Source: Citrobacter arsenatis
Lineage (GTDB): Bacteria; Pseudomonadota; Gammaproteobacteria; Enterobacterales; Enterobacteriaceae
Length of the DNA stretch: 64,000 nt
NCBI RefSeq assembly: GCF_004353845.1
Contig: NZ_CP037864.1
Span: forward strand, 186,001 to 250,000
Direction: 5' to 3'
Translations under genes and position numbers: made by a program
The notes under the pieces: model-generated
What the model was told of the DNA's origin: nothing
Databases searched by the model: none
The model's input: the letters and a program-made list of their open reading frames with translations, nothing else
Shown: one piece after another, positions 16,735 through 25,066 of the stretch
Layout of the letters: the number at the start of each line of letters is the position of its first letter
Numbering within the stretch: the first letter of the stretch is position 1

Positions 16735-17991
16735 ATGTTCATGAATAAATGGGCAAGGCTCTGTTTTTTGATTTTAGGCGGCGGCACAATATTTAAACTT
16801 TCAAGTATGAAAGATGTTTTTTATGTGCCAATGCAAAGTGACTGGGGTTTAACTAATACACAAATTGGCTTGAGTTTTACTGTTTATACGATTGTTCAAA
16901 CAACCGGGCTTTTTCTTTCGCTCTATATCGCAGACCGTTACTCCAAGAAAATATTATTACCATTCGGTCTGATTGGGGTAGGACTTTGCGGTTTATATCT
17001 GGCAACGCTACCGTCATTTACTGGTTATCTCATTTGCTTTGCCGCAATGGCGTTCTTTGCCGATGTGGTTTACTGGCCGGTATTGCTGAAAGCCGTGCGT
17101 CTGCTGGGTACGAAAGAAGAACAAGGCCGCATGTTCGGCTTTTTAGAAGCTGGACGCGGCGTGGTGGATGTCATCGTGGCCTCTGGCGCTCTGTTTGTCT
17201 TCGTCCAGTTTGGTGAAGGTAAGGCGGGGATGCAGGCGGGTCTGCTGTTTTATACGGTCATCACGCTTGCGGCGGGCATTGTGACGTACTTTATTGTCGA
17301 TGATGACAAAGTGAAAGGCGGCGAGAAAACCAGCGCCAACATGGAAGTGTTAAAAGGTATCAAACATGTGTTGTCTTGCCCTAACGTCTGGCTGGCTTCT
17401 TTAGGGATTTTCTTCGTTTACGCCGCATATTGTGGGCTGACTTACTTCATTCCGTTCTTAAAAGACATCTACATGCTGCCGGTAGCACTCGTCGGGGCGT
17501 ACGGCATCATCAACCAGTATGCGTTGAAAATGGTGGGAGGACCGATTGGGGGGCTATTGGCGGATAAGGTGGCTAAATCGCCGACGGTATACCTGAAGTG
17601 GACGTTTTTGATCTCCGCCGTTGCGATGCTTGTTTTCATGCAGTTACCGCATCAAACAATGAACGTATATATCGGTATGGTGGCGACTTTAGGGTTTGGG
17701 GCGATTATCTTCTCTCAGCGCGCCATTTTCTTCGCGCCGATGGATGAGATCGGGACCCCGCGTGAGTATGCCGGTTCGGCAATGGCATTTGGCTGTATCA
17801 TCGGTTATATGCCCGCCATGTTTGCATATACGTTATACGGCTATTTACTCGATACCAATAGCGGCATCACGGGCTACAACTATGTCTTTAGCGTGATGAT
17901 TGCGTTCAGCTTAATGGGCTTTATCTGTTCAACAATTCTGGTGAAGCGGATTAAAAAGCAAAAGCTGGCGGCTGAAACGGCGACAGCATAA
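16735..17991 (+). CDS. MFS transporter (YihN/YqcE-like)
   Basis: This 418-residue inner-membrane protein has about twelve hydrophobic segments. It opens MFMNKWARLCFLILGGGTIFKL and has an IADRYSKKILLP loop between helices 2 and 3, the usual MFS motif A position. It resembles the YihN/YqcE group of E. coli, whose members sit in sugar or sugar-sulfonate loci. It ends the GntR-isomerase-MFS cluster and is probably the substrate importer. The ATG at 16735 follows GAGGGG by six bases; 16741 is a second ATG in frame. Confidence 0.82.
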   Translation: MFMNKWARLCFLILGGGTIFKLSSMKDVFYVPMQSDWGLTNTQIGLSFTVYTIVQTTGLFLSLYIADRYSKKILLPFGLIGVGLCGLYLATLPSFTGYLICFAAMAFFADVVYWPVLLKAVRLLGTKEEQGRMFGFLEAGRGVVDVIVASGALFVFVQFGEGKAGMQAGLLFYTVITLAAGIVTYFIVDDDKVKGGEKTSANMEVLKGIKHVLSCPNVWLASLGIFFVYAAYCGLTYFIPFLKDIYMLPVALVGAYGIINQYALKMVGGPIGGLLADKVAKSPTVYLKWTFLISAVAMLVFMQLPHQTMNVYIGMVATLGFGAIIFSQRAIFFAPMDEIGTPREYAGSAMAFGCIIGYMPAMFAYTLYGYLLDTNSGITGYNYVFSVMIAFSLMGFICSTILVKRIKKQKLAAETATA

Positions 17992-17999
17992 GGTGAGTG

Positions 18000-18027
18000 C
18001 TTCCCCGGTGCGATGTGACCGGGGAAG
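18000..18027. terminator. Perfect hairpin between the convergent MFS gene and cpxA
   Basis: CTTCCCCGGT-N8-ACCGGGGAAG is a perfect 10-bp stem in the 40-base gap between the two stops. It is strong enough to act on both strands, but no T-run follows on either side. Confidence 0.5.
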
Positions 18028-18031
18028 CCAG

Positions 18032-19405
18032 TTAAGCGCGTTTATACAGTGGCAACCAAATCACCAGCCGTAAACCACCCAGTGGGCTGTCTTCGGCCTT
18101 TACCCAGCCACGATGCTGCTGGATTGCGGTTTCAACAATCGCCAGACCCAGACCCGTTCCGCCGGACTCGCGATCGCGCGCCTCATCGGTACGATAGAAC
18201 GGACGGAAAATCTGTTCCCGGTCTTCAGGGCTAACGCCCGGACCATCGTCATCCACGGTGATGGTAATCCCGTCGATATCCACCGCGAAGCCAACTTCAA
18301 TCTTCGTGTGTGAGTAACGCAGGGCATTGCGCACAATGTTTTCCAGCGCACTTTCCAGCGCATTTGGGTTGCCGTACAGCGGCCACGGACCCGGCGGGAA
18401 ATTCACCGTGAGCGATTTACCCATCTGCTCGGCTTCAAAGGCGGCGTTATCCAGCACTTCGCCCCACAGCTGATTGGCTTTCACCGTTTCACTGACCAGC
18501 GCGTTTTTCTGCTGATTACGTGACATCACTAGCAGGTCGTTGATCATGCTGTCCAGCCGATGCGCTTCAGTTTCAATACGCTCCAGCTCTTTGCTCTCAC
18601 CGCTACGACGGCGCAGCAGCGCGGTGCCCAGCTGTAGACGCGTCAGCGGCGTTCTCAACTCGTGAGAGATGTCCGACAGCAGGCGTTGCTGCGTGGTCAT
18701 CATTCGCTCCAGCGCCGTCACCATCTGGTTAAAGCTGGCGCCTGCCGCCAGAAACTCCTGCGGGCCGGCTTCCAGCTCCGGATGCTGACGCAGGTTGCCC
18801 TGAGCCACTTCATCCGCCGCGTTTTTCAACTTACGCGCTGGTTTCGCCAGACTCCAGGCAAGCCAGAGCAATAGCGGAGAGCTGACTAACATGGTGACGA
18901 TCAGCAACAACAGCGGTCGGTCGAACAGCAGGTTGATAAAGTCAGATTGTGAGCTGCTGGCAGGTCGAATGAGATACAGCTGGTAGTTATCTTCACCGTC
19001 TCTGACGGAGAAAGGCCCGACCATCTCAACGCGACCGTATTTTTTCTTTTGCGGATGGTCGGCGTTATCGGCCTGACCAATAAAGTTACGAATGATCTGC
19101 ATTTCGTTGCGTTCTGCGCCGATCACGCGTCCTTCTGTCGTAACAAGTAATAACCGCTGTCCCGGCGGTGCCCACTTGTCTATCGCCCGAAACAAGCGAC
19201 GCCACCACATCAAATCGTTGGGTGGATCGTTCGCCAGTTCAGCTTCTACGTGTTGCTCAATCATCAACCCCTGGCGCTGCTCGCTGTCCAGTAGCTCGGT
19301 CATCTGGCGTGAATCGAGCTTGGGTAACATCAGTACCAACATCAACACCAGTGCCAGCGTCAACCAGAAGATGGCAAAGATGCGCGCGGTTAAGCTCCCT
19401 ATCAT
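18032..19405 (-). CDS. cpxA: Envelope-stress sensor histidine kinase CpxA
   Basis: CpxA senses misfolded envelope proteins and phosphorylates, or dephosphorylates, CpxR. The 457-residue protein has two transmembrane helices (about 7-29 and 165-185) around a periplasmic sensor domain and a HAMP linker. The phospho-acceptor His lies in LLSDISHELRTPLTRLQ (near 248), followed by the ATPase boxes (NALESALENIVRNALRY, DDDGPGVSPED, GGTGLGLAIV). The start overlaps the cpxR stop by 4 bases (ATGA), so both are translated from one autoregulated transcript. Confidence 0.98.
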   Translation of the reverse strand: MIGSLTARIFAIFWLTLALVLMLVLMLPKLDSRQMTELLDSEQRQGLMIEQHVEAELANDPPNDLMWWRRLFRAIDKWAPPGQRLLLVTTEGRVIGAERNEMQIIRNFIGQADNADHPQKKKYGRVEMVGPFSVRDGEDNYQLYLIRPASSSQSDFINLLFDRPLLLLIVTMLVSSPLLLWLAWSLAKPARKLKNAADEVAQGNLRQHPELEAGPQEFLAAGASFNQMVTALERMMTTQQRLLSDISHELRTPLTRLQLGTALLRRRSGESKELERIETEAHRLDSMINDLLVMSRNQQKNALVSETVKANQLWGEVLDNAAFEAEQMGKSLTVNFPPGPWPLYGNPNALESALENIVRNALRYSHTKIEVGFAVDIDGITITVDDDGPGVSPEDREQIFRPFYRTDEARDRESGGTGLGLAIVETAIQQHRGWVKAEDSPLGGLRLVIWLPLYKRA

Positions 19406-20100
19406 GAAGCGGAGACCATCAGGTAGCCGCGACCGCGCAGGGTTTTAAACCACGGGTGACCGTCTTTACGCTCTGGCAGCTTACGACGCAGGTTCGAGAT
19501 ATGCATATCGATCGCGCGATCGAAAGGCGTCAGGCGTTTGCCCAGCACTTCCTGGCTCAGGTGTTCACGCGAAACCACCTGACCGAGATGCTGTGCCAGC
19601 AAATAGAGCAGGGTGAATTCGGTGCCGGTTAACTCCAGGGTTTGCCCGTCAAAGCTGGCTTCCTGGCGACCTGGGTTAAGGCTTAACGCATCCACTTCCA
19701 GCGTCGGCGAGCCGTTGTCGCTATTCTGCTGCTGTTCGCTCCAGTGTGAGCGACGCAGAATAGCGCGGATGCGCGCGACCAGTTCACGGTCGTTAAACGG
19801 TTTGGGTAAATAGTCGTCCGCGCCCAGCTCAAGGCCAAGTACGCGATCCAATTCGCTGCCGCGAGCGGTCAGCATGATTACGGGTGTCTGGTGTGTCTGA
19901 CGAAGTGCTTTCAGCGTATCAATGCCATTTTTCTTTGGCATCATGACGTCGAGCAAAAGTAAATCGATGCTGTCATCCAGAAGCTCAAGCGCCTGTTCCC
20001 CATCATAGGCAACCAGCACATCGAAACCTTCCATTTCGAGCAACTCCTTTAACAGGGAAGTCAGCTCTCGGTCATCATCAACTAACAGGATTTTATTCAT
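19402..20100 (-). CDS. cpxR: Envelope-stress response regulator CpxR
   Basis: CpxR is the OmpR/PhoB-type regulator of the Cpx envelope-stress regulon. The 232-residue protein has a receiver domain with the acidic pocket near residues 8-9 (VDDDRE), phospho-acceptor Asp51 (LLLLDVMMPK) and the conserved Lys in LPKPF. A C-terminal winged helix ends LRRKLPERKDGHPWFKTLRG. It is the first gene of cpxRA and is divergent from cpxP across a shared control region with a perfect CpxR box. Confidence 0.98.
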   Translation of the reverse strand: MNKILLVDDDRELTSLLKELLEMEGFDVLVAYDGEQALELLDDSIDLLLLDVMMPKKNGIDTLKALRQTHQTPVIMLTARGSELDRVLGLELGADDYLPKPFNDRELVARIRAILRRSHWSEQQQNSDNGSPTLEVDALSLNPGRQEASFDGQTLELTGTEFTLLYLLAQHLGQVVSREHLSQEVLGKRLTPFDRAIDMHISNLRRKLPERKDGHPWFKTLRGRGYLMVSAS

Positions 20101-20155
20101 TGTTTACGTACCTCCGAGGCAGAAATTACGTCATCAGGCGTCGCTAATCTATGAC

Positions 20156-20170
20156 TTTACGTTGTTTTAC
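20156..20170. promoter_or_regulatory. CpxR box between cpxR and cpxP
   Basis: TTTAC-GTTGT-TTTAC, read on the minus strand as GTAAA-N5-GTAAA, matches the CpxR consensus exactly. It lies about 80 bases before cpxP and 56 before cpxR, as in E. coli, and should serve both promoters. Confidence 0.9.
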
Positions 20171-20250
20171 ACCCCCTGACGCATGTTTGCAGCCCGAATC
20201 GTAAACTGTCTCTCGTTGAATCGCGACAGAAAAGATTTTGGGAGCAAGTG

Positions 20251-20751
20251 ATGGGCAAAGTTACCGCTGCCGTCATGGCCTCAACGCTGGCATTCAGTAC
20301 TTTAAGCCATGCAGCTGAAGTCGTCACAGGCGATCACTGGCACCTGGGTGAAGGCTCCGCGCAACGCAGCGTTCAGAGCCACATGTTTGACGGTATCAGT
20401 TTAACCGAACATCAACGTCAACAGATGCGAGATTTAATGCAGCAGGCAAGACACGAACAGCCTCCTGTTAATGTTAGCGAAATGGAGACAATGCATCGCC
20501 TTGTCACCGCAGAGAAATTTGATGAAAGCGCTGTGCGCGCTCAGGCAGAAAGAATGGCGCAAGAACAGGTTGCCCGCCAGGTTGAAATAGCCAAGGTCCG
20601 CAACCAGATGTATCGCCTGTTAACGCCCGAGCAGCAAGCGGTTTTAAATGAGAAACATGAACAACGAATGGAGCAACTGCGCGACGTAGCGCACTGGAAA
20701 AATAGCTCATCGTTGAATTTATTGAGTAGTAGCAACTCACGTTCCCAGTAG
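20251..20751 (+). CDS. cpxP: Periplasmic chaperone and Cpx inhibitor CpxP
   Basis: CpxP is a periplasmic protein that damps CpxA and helps DegP clear misfolded proteins. The 166-residue precursor has a signal peptide ending near SHA-AEV (about residue 21) and the two LTxxQ motifs of the Spy/CpxP family (LTEHQ and LTPEQ). ATG at 20251 gives the E. coli length; a GTG one codon earlier is also possible. It is transcribed from the CpxR-activated promoter divergent from cpxRA, and its 3' end yields the CpxQ sRNA. Confidence 0.96.
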   Translation: MGKVTAAVMASTLAFSTLSHAAEVVTGDHWHLGEGSAQRSVQSHMFDGISLTEHQRQQMRDLMQQARHEQPPVNVSEMETMHRLVTAEKFDESAVRAQAERMAQEQVARQVEIAKVRNQMYRLLTPEQQAVLNEKHEQRMEQLRDVAHWKNSSSLNLLSSSNSRSQ

Positions 20752-20759
20752 TACCCCTG

Positions 20760-20817
20760 TTTTCCTTGCCATAGACACCATCCCTGTCTTCCCCCACATG
20801 ATGTGGGGGTTTTTTTT
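20760..20817 (+). ncRNA. cpxQ: CpxQ sRNA, 3'-end fragment of cpxP mRNA
   Basis: The cpxP 3' UTR from TTTTCCTTGCCATAGAC through the terminator matches, from memory, the 58-nucleotide Hfq-dependent CpxQ sRNA. CpxQ is released from cpxP mRNA by RNase E in Salmonella and E. coli and represses envelope-protein mRNAs under stress. The span given is exactly 58 bases and ends at the T-run. The processing site itself is not visible in the DNA. Confidence 0.8.
20791..20817 (+). terminator. Rho-independent terminator of cpxP/CpxQ
   Basis: CCCCCACAT / ATGTGGGGG followed by eight T's. It also forms the 3' end of CpxQ. Confidence 0.95.
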
Positions 20818-20898
20818 GCCCAAAATTTGTCACTCGGTTATTGCCTGACTGTTTTACTTCATCCGTTATACTAGCGGCATATCCTGGCAGGAGTGTTT

Positions 20899-21801
20899 AT
20901 GAATCAAACCTATGGGCGGCTGGTTAGCCGGGCGGCAATCGCGGCGACCGTGATGGCATCGCTGTTACTTTTGATCAAAATTTTTGCGTGGTGGTACACC
21001 GGATCGGTCAGTATTCTGGCTGCGCTGGTGGATTCTCTGGTGGACATTGCGGCGTCGTTAACCAACCTGTTGGTGGTGCGCTATTCTTTGCAACCGGCCG
21101 ATGATGAACATACGTTCGGACACGGAAAAGCGGAATCGCTGGCGGCGCTGGCGCAAAGCATGTTTATTTCCGGTTCGGCGCTGTTTTTATTCCTGACCGG
21201 GATTCAGCATCTTATCCAACCCACGCCGATGAAAGATCCTGGCGTTGGGGTGGTGGTCACCATCATTGCATTAGTGTGTACAATCATTCTGGTCTCGTTT
21301 CAGCGCTGGGTGGTGAAGCGTACGCAAAGTCAGGCCGTTAGGGCGGATATGCTTCATTATCAGTCTGATGTTATGATGAACGGTGCGATTCTCGTTGCGC
21401 TTGGTCTGGCATGGTATGGCTGGCATCGCGCAGATGCCTTGTTTGCGCTCGGGATTGGCATCTATATTTTATATAGCGCATTACGCATGGGGTATGAGGC
21501 GGTGCAGTCTTTATTGGATCGCGCTTTACCCGATGAGGAACGTCAGGAAATTATTGATATCGTGACGTCATGGCCTGGCGTCAGCGGCGCTCACGATCTT
21601 CGCACGCGGCAGTCAGGGCCGACCCGCTTTATTCAGATTCATTTGGAAATGGAAGATAATCTGCCGCTCGTTCAGGCGCATTTAGTGGCTGAACAGGTTG
21701 AGCAGGCAATTTTACGGCGTTTCCCGGGATCGGATGTCATCATTCATCAGGATCCCTGTTCTGTCGTACCCAAGGAAGGCAAGATGTTTGAGCTTTCATA
21801 A
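20899..21801 (+). CDS. fieF: Cation-efflux pump FieF (ferrous iron/zinc, CDF family)
   Basis: FieF exports Zn(II), Fe(II) and Cd(II) from the cytoplasm in exchange for protons as an inner-membrane dimer. The 300-residue protein has six transmembrane helices. The transport site residues Asp45 and Asp49 are in ALVDSLVD, with His and Asp in LHYQSDVM (153/157 by homology). A cytoplasmic C-terminal domain carries metal-binding residues (HDLRTRQSG, IHQDPC). The ATG at 20899 gives the E. coli length; a GTG two codons earlier is rejected because AGGAG sits directly before it. Confidence 0.96.
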   Translation: MNQTYGRLVSRAAIAATVMASLLLLIKIFAWWYTGSVSILAALVDSLVDIAASLTNLLVVRYSLQPADDEHTFGHGKAESLAALAQSMFISGSALFLFLTGIQHLIQPTPMKDPGVGVVVTIIALVCTIILVSFQRWVVKRTQSQAVRADMLHYQSDVMMNGAILVALGLAWYGWHRADALFALGIGIYILYSALRMGYEAVQSLLDRALPDEERQEIIDIVTSWPGVSGAHDLRTRQSGPTRFIQIHLEMEDNLPLVQAHLVAEQVEQAILRRFPGSDVIIHQDPCSVVPKEGKMFELS

Positions 21802-21865
21802 TTCGTTGTAAAAAAAGTGAACCAGGCCAGCATTTTGTGTATAAATTACCACCATTTGGCCTGAC

Positions 21866-21879
21866 CTGAATCAATTCAG
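21866..21879. promoter_or_regulatory. Cra (FruR) site in the pfkA promoter
   Basis: CTGAATCAATTCAG is a palindrome matching the Cra operator. A -10 box TATACT follows at 21894-21899, so Cra would overlap the -35 region. pfkA is a classic Cra-repressed gene in E. coli. Confidence 0.75.
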
Positions 21880-21986
21880 CAGGAAGTGATTGTTATACTA
21901 TCTGCATATTCGTTGGATCGTTTCGATATGCGGAATCGACTTCCGGCAGCAGATTTCATTTTGCATTCCAAAGTTCAGAGGTAGTC

Positions 21987-22949
21987 ATGATTAAGAAAAT
22001 CGGTGTGTTGACAAGCGGCGGTGATGCGCCGGGCATGAACGCAGCAATCCGTGGTGTTGTACGTGCAGCGTTGACGGAAGGGCTGGAAGTCATGGGGATC
22101 CATGATGGCTACCTGGGTTTGTATGAAGACCGAATGGTTCAACTTGACCGCTACAGCGTGTCCGACATGATCAACCGTGGCGGTACTTTCCTCGGTTCAG
22201 CCCGCTTCCCGGAATTCCGCGACGAAAACGTACGCGCGGTAGCTATCGAAAACCTGAAAAAGCGTGGCATTGATGCGCTGGTTGTTATCGGTGGTGACGG
22301 TTCCTATTTGGGTGCAAAACGCCTGACTGAAATGGGCTTCCCATGCATTGGTCTGCCGGGCACTATCGACAACGATATCAAAGGTACCGACTACACTATC
22401 GGTTACTTCACCGCTCTGGGTACCGTAGTTGAAGCGATTGACCGTCTGCGTGATACCTCTTCTTCTCACCAGCGTATTTCCATCGTTGAAGTGATGGGTC
22501 GCTACTGTGGCGATCTGACCCTGGCGGCTGCCATTGCCGGTGGCTGTGAGTTCGTGGTGGTTCCTGAAGTGGAATTCAGCCGTGACGATCTGGTTGCTGA
22601 AATCAAAGCAGGTATCGCGAAGGGTAAAAAACACGCAATCGTAGCGATCACCGAGCACATGTGTGACGTTGACGAACTGGCGCATTACATCGAGAAAGAA
22701 ACGGGCCGCGAAACGCGTTCAACCGTGCTGGGTCACATTCAGCGTGGTGGTTCCCCGGTTCCTTACGACCGTATCCTGGCATCCCGCATGGGCGCCTATG
22801 CTATTGAACTTCTGCTGGAAGGTCACGGCGGTCGCTGTGTCGGTATTCAGAACGAGCAGTTGGTTCACCACGACATCATCGATGCTATCGAAAACATGAA
22901 GCGTCCGTTCAAAGGTGACTGGCTGGACTGCGCGAAAAAACTGTATTAA
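21987..22949 (+). CDS. pfkA: 6-phosphofructokinase I
   Basis: PfkA is the main ATP-dependent phosphofructokinase of glycolysis, acting as an allosteric tetramer. The 320-residue protein shows the ATP-binding GGDAPGMNAAIRG and GGDGSYLGAKRL motifs, the catalytic TIDNDI segment (Asp127 region) and the substrate loop MGRYCGDL. Length equals that of E. coli PfkA. A Cra site upstream indicates sugar-phosphate-responsive repression. A BIME follows the stop. Confidence 0.98.
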   Translation: MIKKIGVLTSGGDAPGMNAAIRGVVRAALTEGLEVMGIHDGYLGLYEDRMVQLDRYSVSDMINRGGTFLGSARFPEFRDENVRAVAIENLKKRGIDALVVIGGDGSYLGAKRLTEMGFPCIGLPGTIDNDIKGTDYTIGYFTALGTVVEAIDRLRDTSSSHQRISIVEVMGRYCGDLTLAAAIAGGCEFVVVPEVEFSRDDLVAEIKAGIAKGKKHAIVAITEHMCDVDELAHYIEKETGRETRSTVLGHIQRGGSPVPYDRILASRMGAYAIELLLEGHGGRCVGIQNEQLVHHDIIDAIENMKRPFKGDWLDCAKKLY

Positions 22950-22956
22950 TTGCAAT

Positions 22957-23033
22957 TGCCGGATGGCGGCTTGCGCCTTATCCGGCCTACATGATGCAAA
23001 TCGTAGGCCTGATAAGCGTAGCGCCATCAGGCA
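22957..23033. repeat. BIME: REP pair between pfkA and sbp
   Basis: Two REP units (GCCGGATGGCGGCTTGCGCC...ATCCGGCC, then GTAGGCCTGATAAGCG...GCCATCAGGC) in inverted order downstream of pfkA. The second is the variant with CTGAT in place of CGGAT. Confidence 0.88.
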
Positions 23034-23149
23034 AAAAACCGACTCCATATATTCCCCTAAGTTATAGCAAATCTTTTTTTATTCTTTAATGTTTGGATGC
23101 CTTTCTGGCACGCTTTGCTCATCACAACACGACATAAGAGAGCTGGGCG

Positions 23150-24139
23150 ATGAACAAATGGGGCGTAGGGTTAACATTATTGCTGGCATCGACCAGCGTT
23201 CTGGCAAAGGATATTCAGTTACTTAACGTATCGTACGATCCAACGCGGGAACTGTACGAGCAGTACAATAAGGCCTTCAGCGCGCACTGGAAGCAGCAAA
23301 CGGGCGACAACGTTGTGATCCGCCAGTCACACGGCGGTTCGGGTAAACAGGCGACCTCCGTCATCAACGGCATTGAAGCCGATGTCGTGACGCTGGCGCT
23401 GGCTTACGACGTGGATGCCATTGCTGAACGGGGTCGTATCGATAAAAACTGGATTAAACGCCTGCCGGATAACTCTGCGCCGTACGCCTCCACCATCGTG
23501 TTCCTGGTCCGTAAAGGCAACCCCAAACAAATTCATGACTGGAACGATCTGATAAAACCTGGCGTGTCGGTTATTACACCCAATCCGAAAAGCTCCGGCG
23601 GGGCTCGCTGGAACTATCTGGCGGCATGGGGCTACGCCTTACACCACAACAATAACGATCAGGCCAAAGCACAGGACTTTGTGAAGGCTCTGTATAAGAA
23701 CGTTGAAGTGCTGGATTCTGGTGCGCGTGGCTCAACCAATACCTTCGTTGAACGTGGTATCGGTGATGTGCTGATCGCCTGGGAAAACGAAGCGCTGTTG
23801 GCAACGAACGAGCTGGGTAAAGACAAATTCGAGATTGTGACGCCAAGTGAATCTATCCTCGCGGAGCCGACCGTTTCCGTCGTCGATAAAGTGGTGGAAA
23901 AGAAAGACACCAAGGCGGTAGCGGAAGCCTATCTGAAGTATCTCTACTCCCCGGAAGGCCAGGAAATTGCAGCGAAAAACTACTATCGTCCACGTGATGC
24001 AGACGTTGCGAAGAAATACGAAAACACATTTCCGAAGCTGAAGTTGTTCACCATCGACGAAGAGTTTGGCGGCTGGACGAAAGCGCAGAAAGAGCATTTC
24101 TCTAACGGTGGTACGTTCGACCAGATCAGCAAACGATAA
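23150..24139 (+). CDS. sbp: Periplasmic sulfate-binding protein
   Basis: Sbp captures sulfate in the periplasm and delivers it to the CysTWA ABC importer. The 329-residue precursor has a signal peptide MNKWGVGLTLLLASTSVLA cleaved before KDIQL. It has the ligand-binding segments SHGGSGKQA, NPKSSGGARWNYL and ARGSTNTF of the family. It stands alone with its own terminator. CysB control is known in E. coli and likely here, although the site could not be pinned down by eye. Confidence 0.97.
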   Translation: MNKWGVGLTLLLASTSVLAKDIQLLNVSYDPTRELYEQYNKAFSAHWKQQTGDNVVIRQSHGGSGKQATSVINGIEADVVTLALAYDVDAIAERGRIDKNWIKRLPDNSAPYASTIVFLVRKGNPKQIHDWNDLIKPGVSVITPNPKSSGGARWNYLAAWGYALHHNNNDQAKAQDFVKALYKNVEVLDSGARGSTNTFVERGIGDVLIAWENEALLATNELGKDKFEIVTPSESILAEPTVSVVDKVVEKKDTKAVAEAYLKYLYSPEGQEIAAKNYYRPRDADVAKKYENTFPKLKLFTIDEEFGGWTKAQKEHFSNGGTFDQISKR

Positions 24140-24157
24140 ATCAGTCTGTGATTTACC

Positions 24158-24190
24158 AACCCGGTGGCTTAACGCGACCGGGTTTTTTAT
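24158..24190 (+). terminator. Rho-independent terminator of sbp
   Basis: AACCCGGT ... ACCGGGTT stem with an 11-base loop followed by a T-run, 18 bases past the sbp stop. Confidence 0.9.
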
Positions 24191-24243
24191 TTGTCATGGT
24201 TTTGCGTTACTCTTGCCCTTCAATGGGATACAGGGAACGCGTA

Positions 24244-24993
24244 ATGAAAAAAGCAGGCTATCTTTTACTGGCGGTGATTGTGGTCGCCGCCGCTGCAGGT
24301 ATCGGATACTGGAAATACACCGGCAACCCGGACGCATTACGCCAGATTGTTCTTCAGCAATGCCTGCCGCACCAGCTGCAGCAGCAGGATCCTGCACCAT
24401 GCGCAGAAGTAAAGCCAGATGCCGGATATGTGGTATTCAAAGACCGTAACGGGCCACTGCAATATCTGTTGATGCCTACCTGGCGGATCAACGGTACGGA
24501 AAGCCCGCTGTTGTTGAAATCAGGCACGCCGAACTTTTTCTGGCTGGCCTGGCAGGCGCGCAGCTTTATGAGCCAAAAATACGGCCAGGAGATCCCTGAC
24601 AAAGCGGTTTCTCTGACCATTAACTCGCGTAGTGGGCGTACGCAAAATCACCTGCACATTCATATCTCCTGCCTGCGCACTGATGTCAGAAAGCAACTGG
24701 ATGACAATCTGGCGAAAATCAGCACCCGCTGGCTGCCTTTACCTGGTGGGCTGCGCGGTCATGAATATCTGGCACGCCGCGTTACGGAAAACGAACTGGC
24801 ACAACGCAGCCCGTTTATGATGCTGGCAGAAGAGGTGCCGGATGCGCGTGAGCATATGGGCAGCTATGCGCTGGCGATGGTGCGCCAGAGCGATGAGTCC
24901 TTTGTCCTGCTGGCGACTCAGCGTAATCTGTTGGCGCTGAATCTCGCCTCTGCTGAGGAAATTCAGGATCATCAATGTGATATTCTGCGTTAA
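24244..24993 (+). CDS. cdh: CDP-diacylglycerol pyrophosphatase
   Basis: Cdh hydrolyses CDP-diacylglycerol to phosphatidate and CMP at the inner membrane. The 249-residue protein has a single N-terminal hydrophobic anchor (MKKAGYLLLAVIVVAAAAG) and the HIT-superfamily catalytic histidines in NHLHIHISC. The ATG at 24244 matches the E. coli N-terminus; the frame extends 32 codons upstream through the sbp terminator and is rejected. It is two residues shorter than the K-12 protein. Confidence 0.94.
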   Translation: MKKAGYLLLAVIVVAAAAGIGYWKYTGNPDALRQIVLQQCLPHQLQQQDPAPCAEVKPDAGYVVFKDRNGPLQYLLMPTWRINGTESPLLLKSGTPNFFWLAWQARSFMSQKYGQEIPDKAVSLTINSRSGRTQNHLHIHISCLRTDVRKQLDDNLAKISTRWLPLPGGLRGHEYLARRVTENELAQRSPFMMLAEEVPDAREHMGSYALAMVRQSDESFVLLATQRNLLALNLASAEEIQDHQCDILR

Positions 24994-25066
24994 ACCCACC
25001 TAATCTGGCGTTTACTCCGCATGCCTGTCCCCGTATTCTTGTTGAAAAAAACAACAGGAGACAGGC

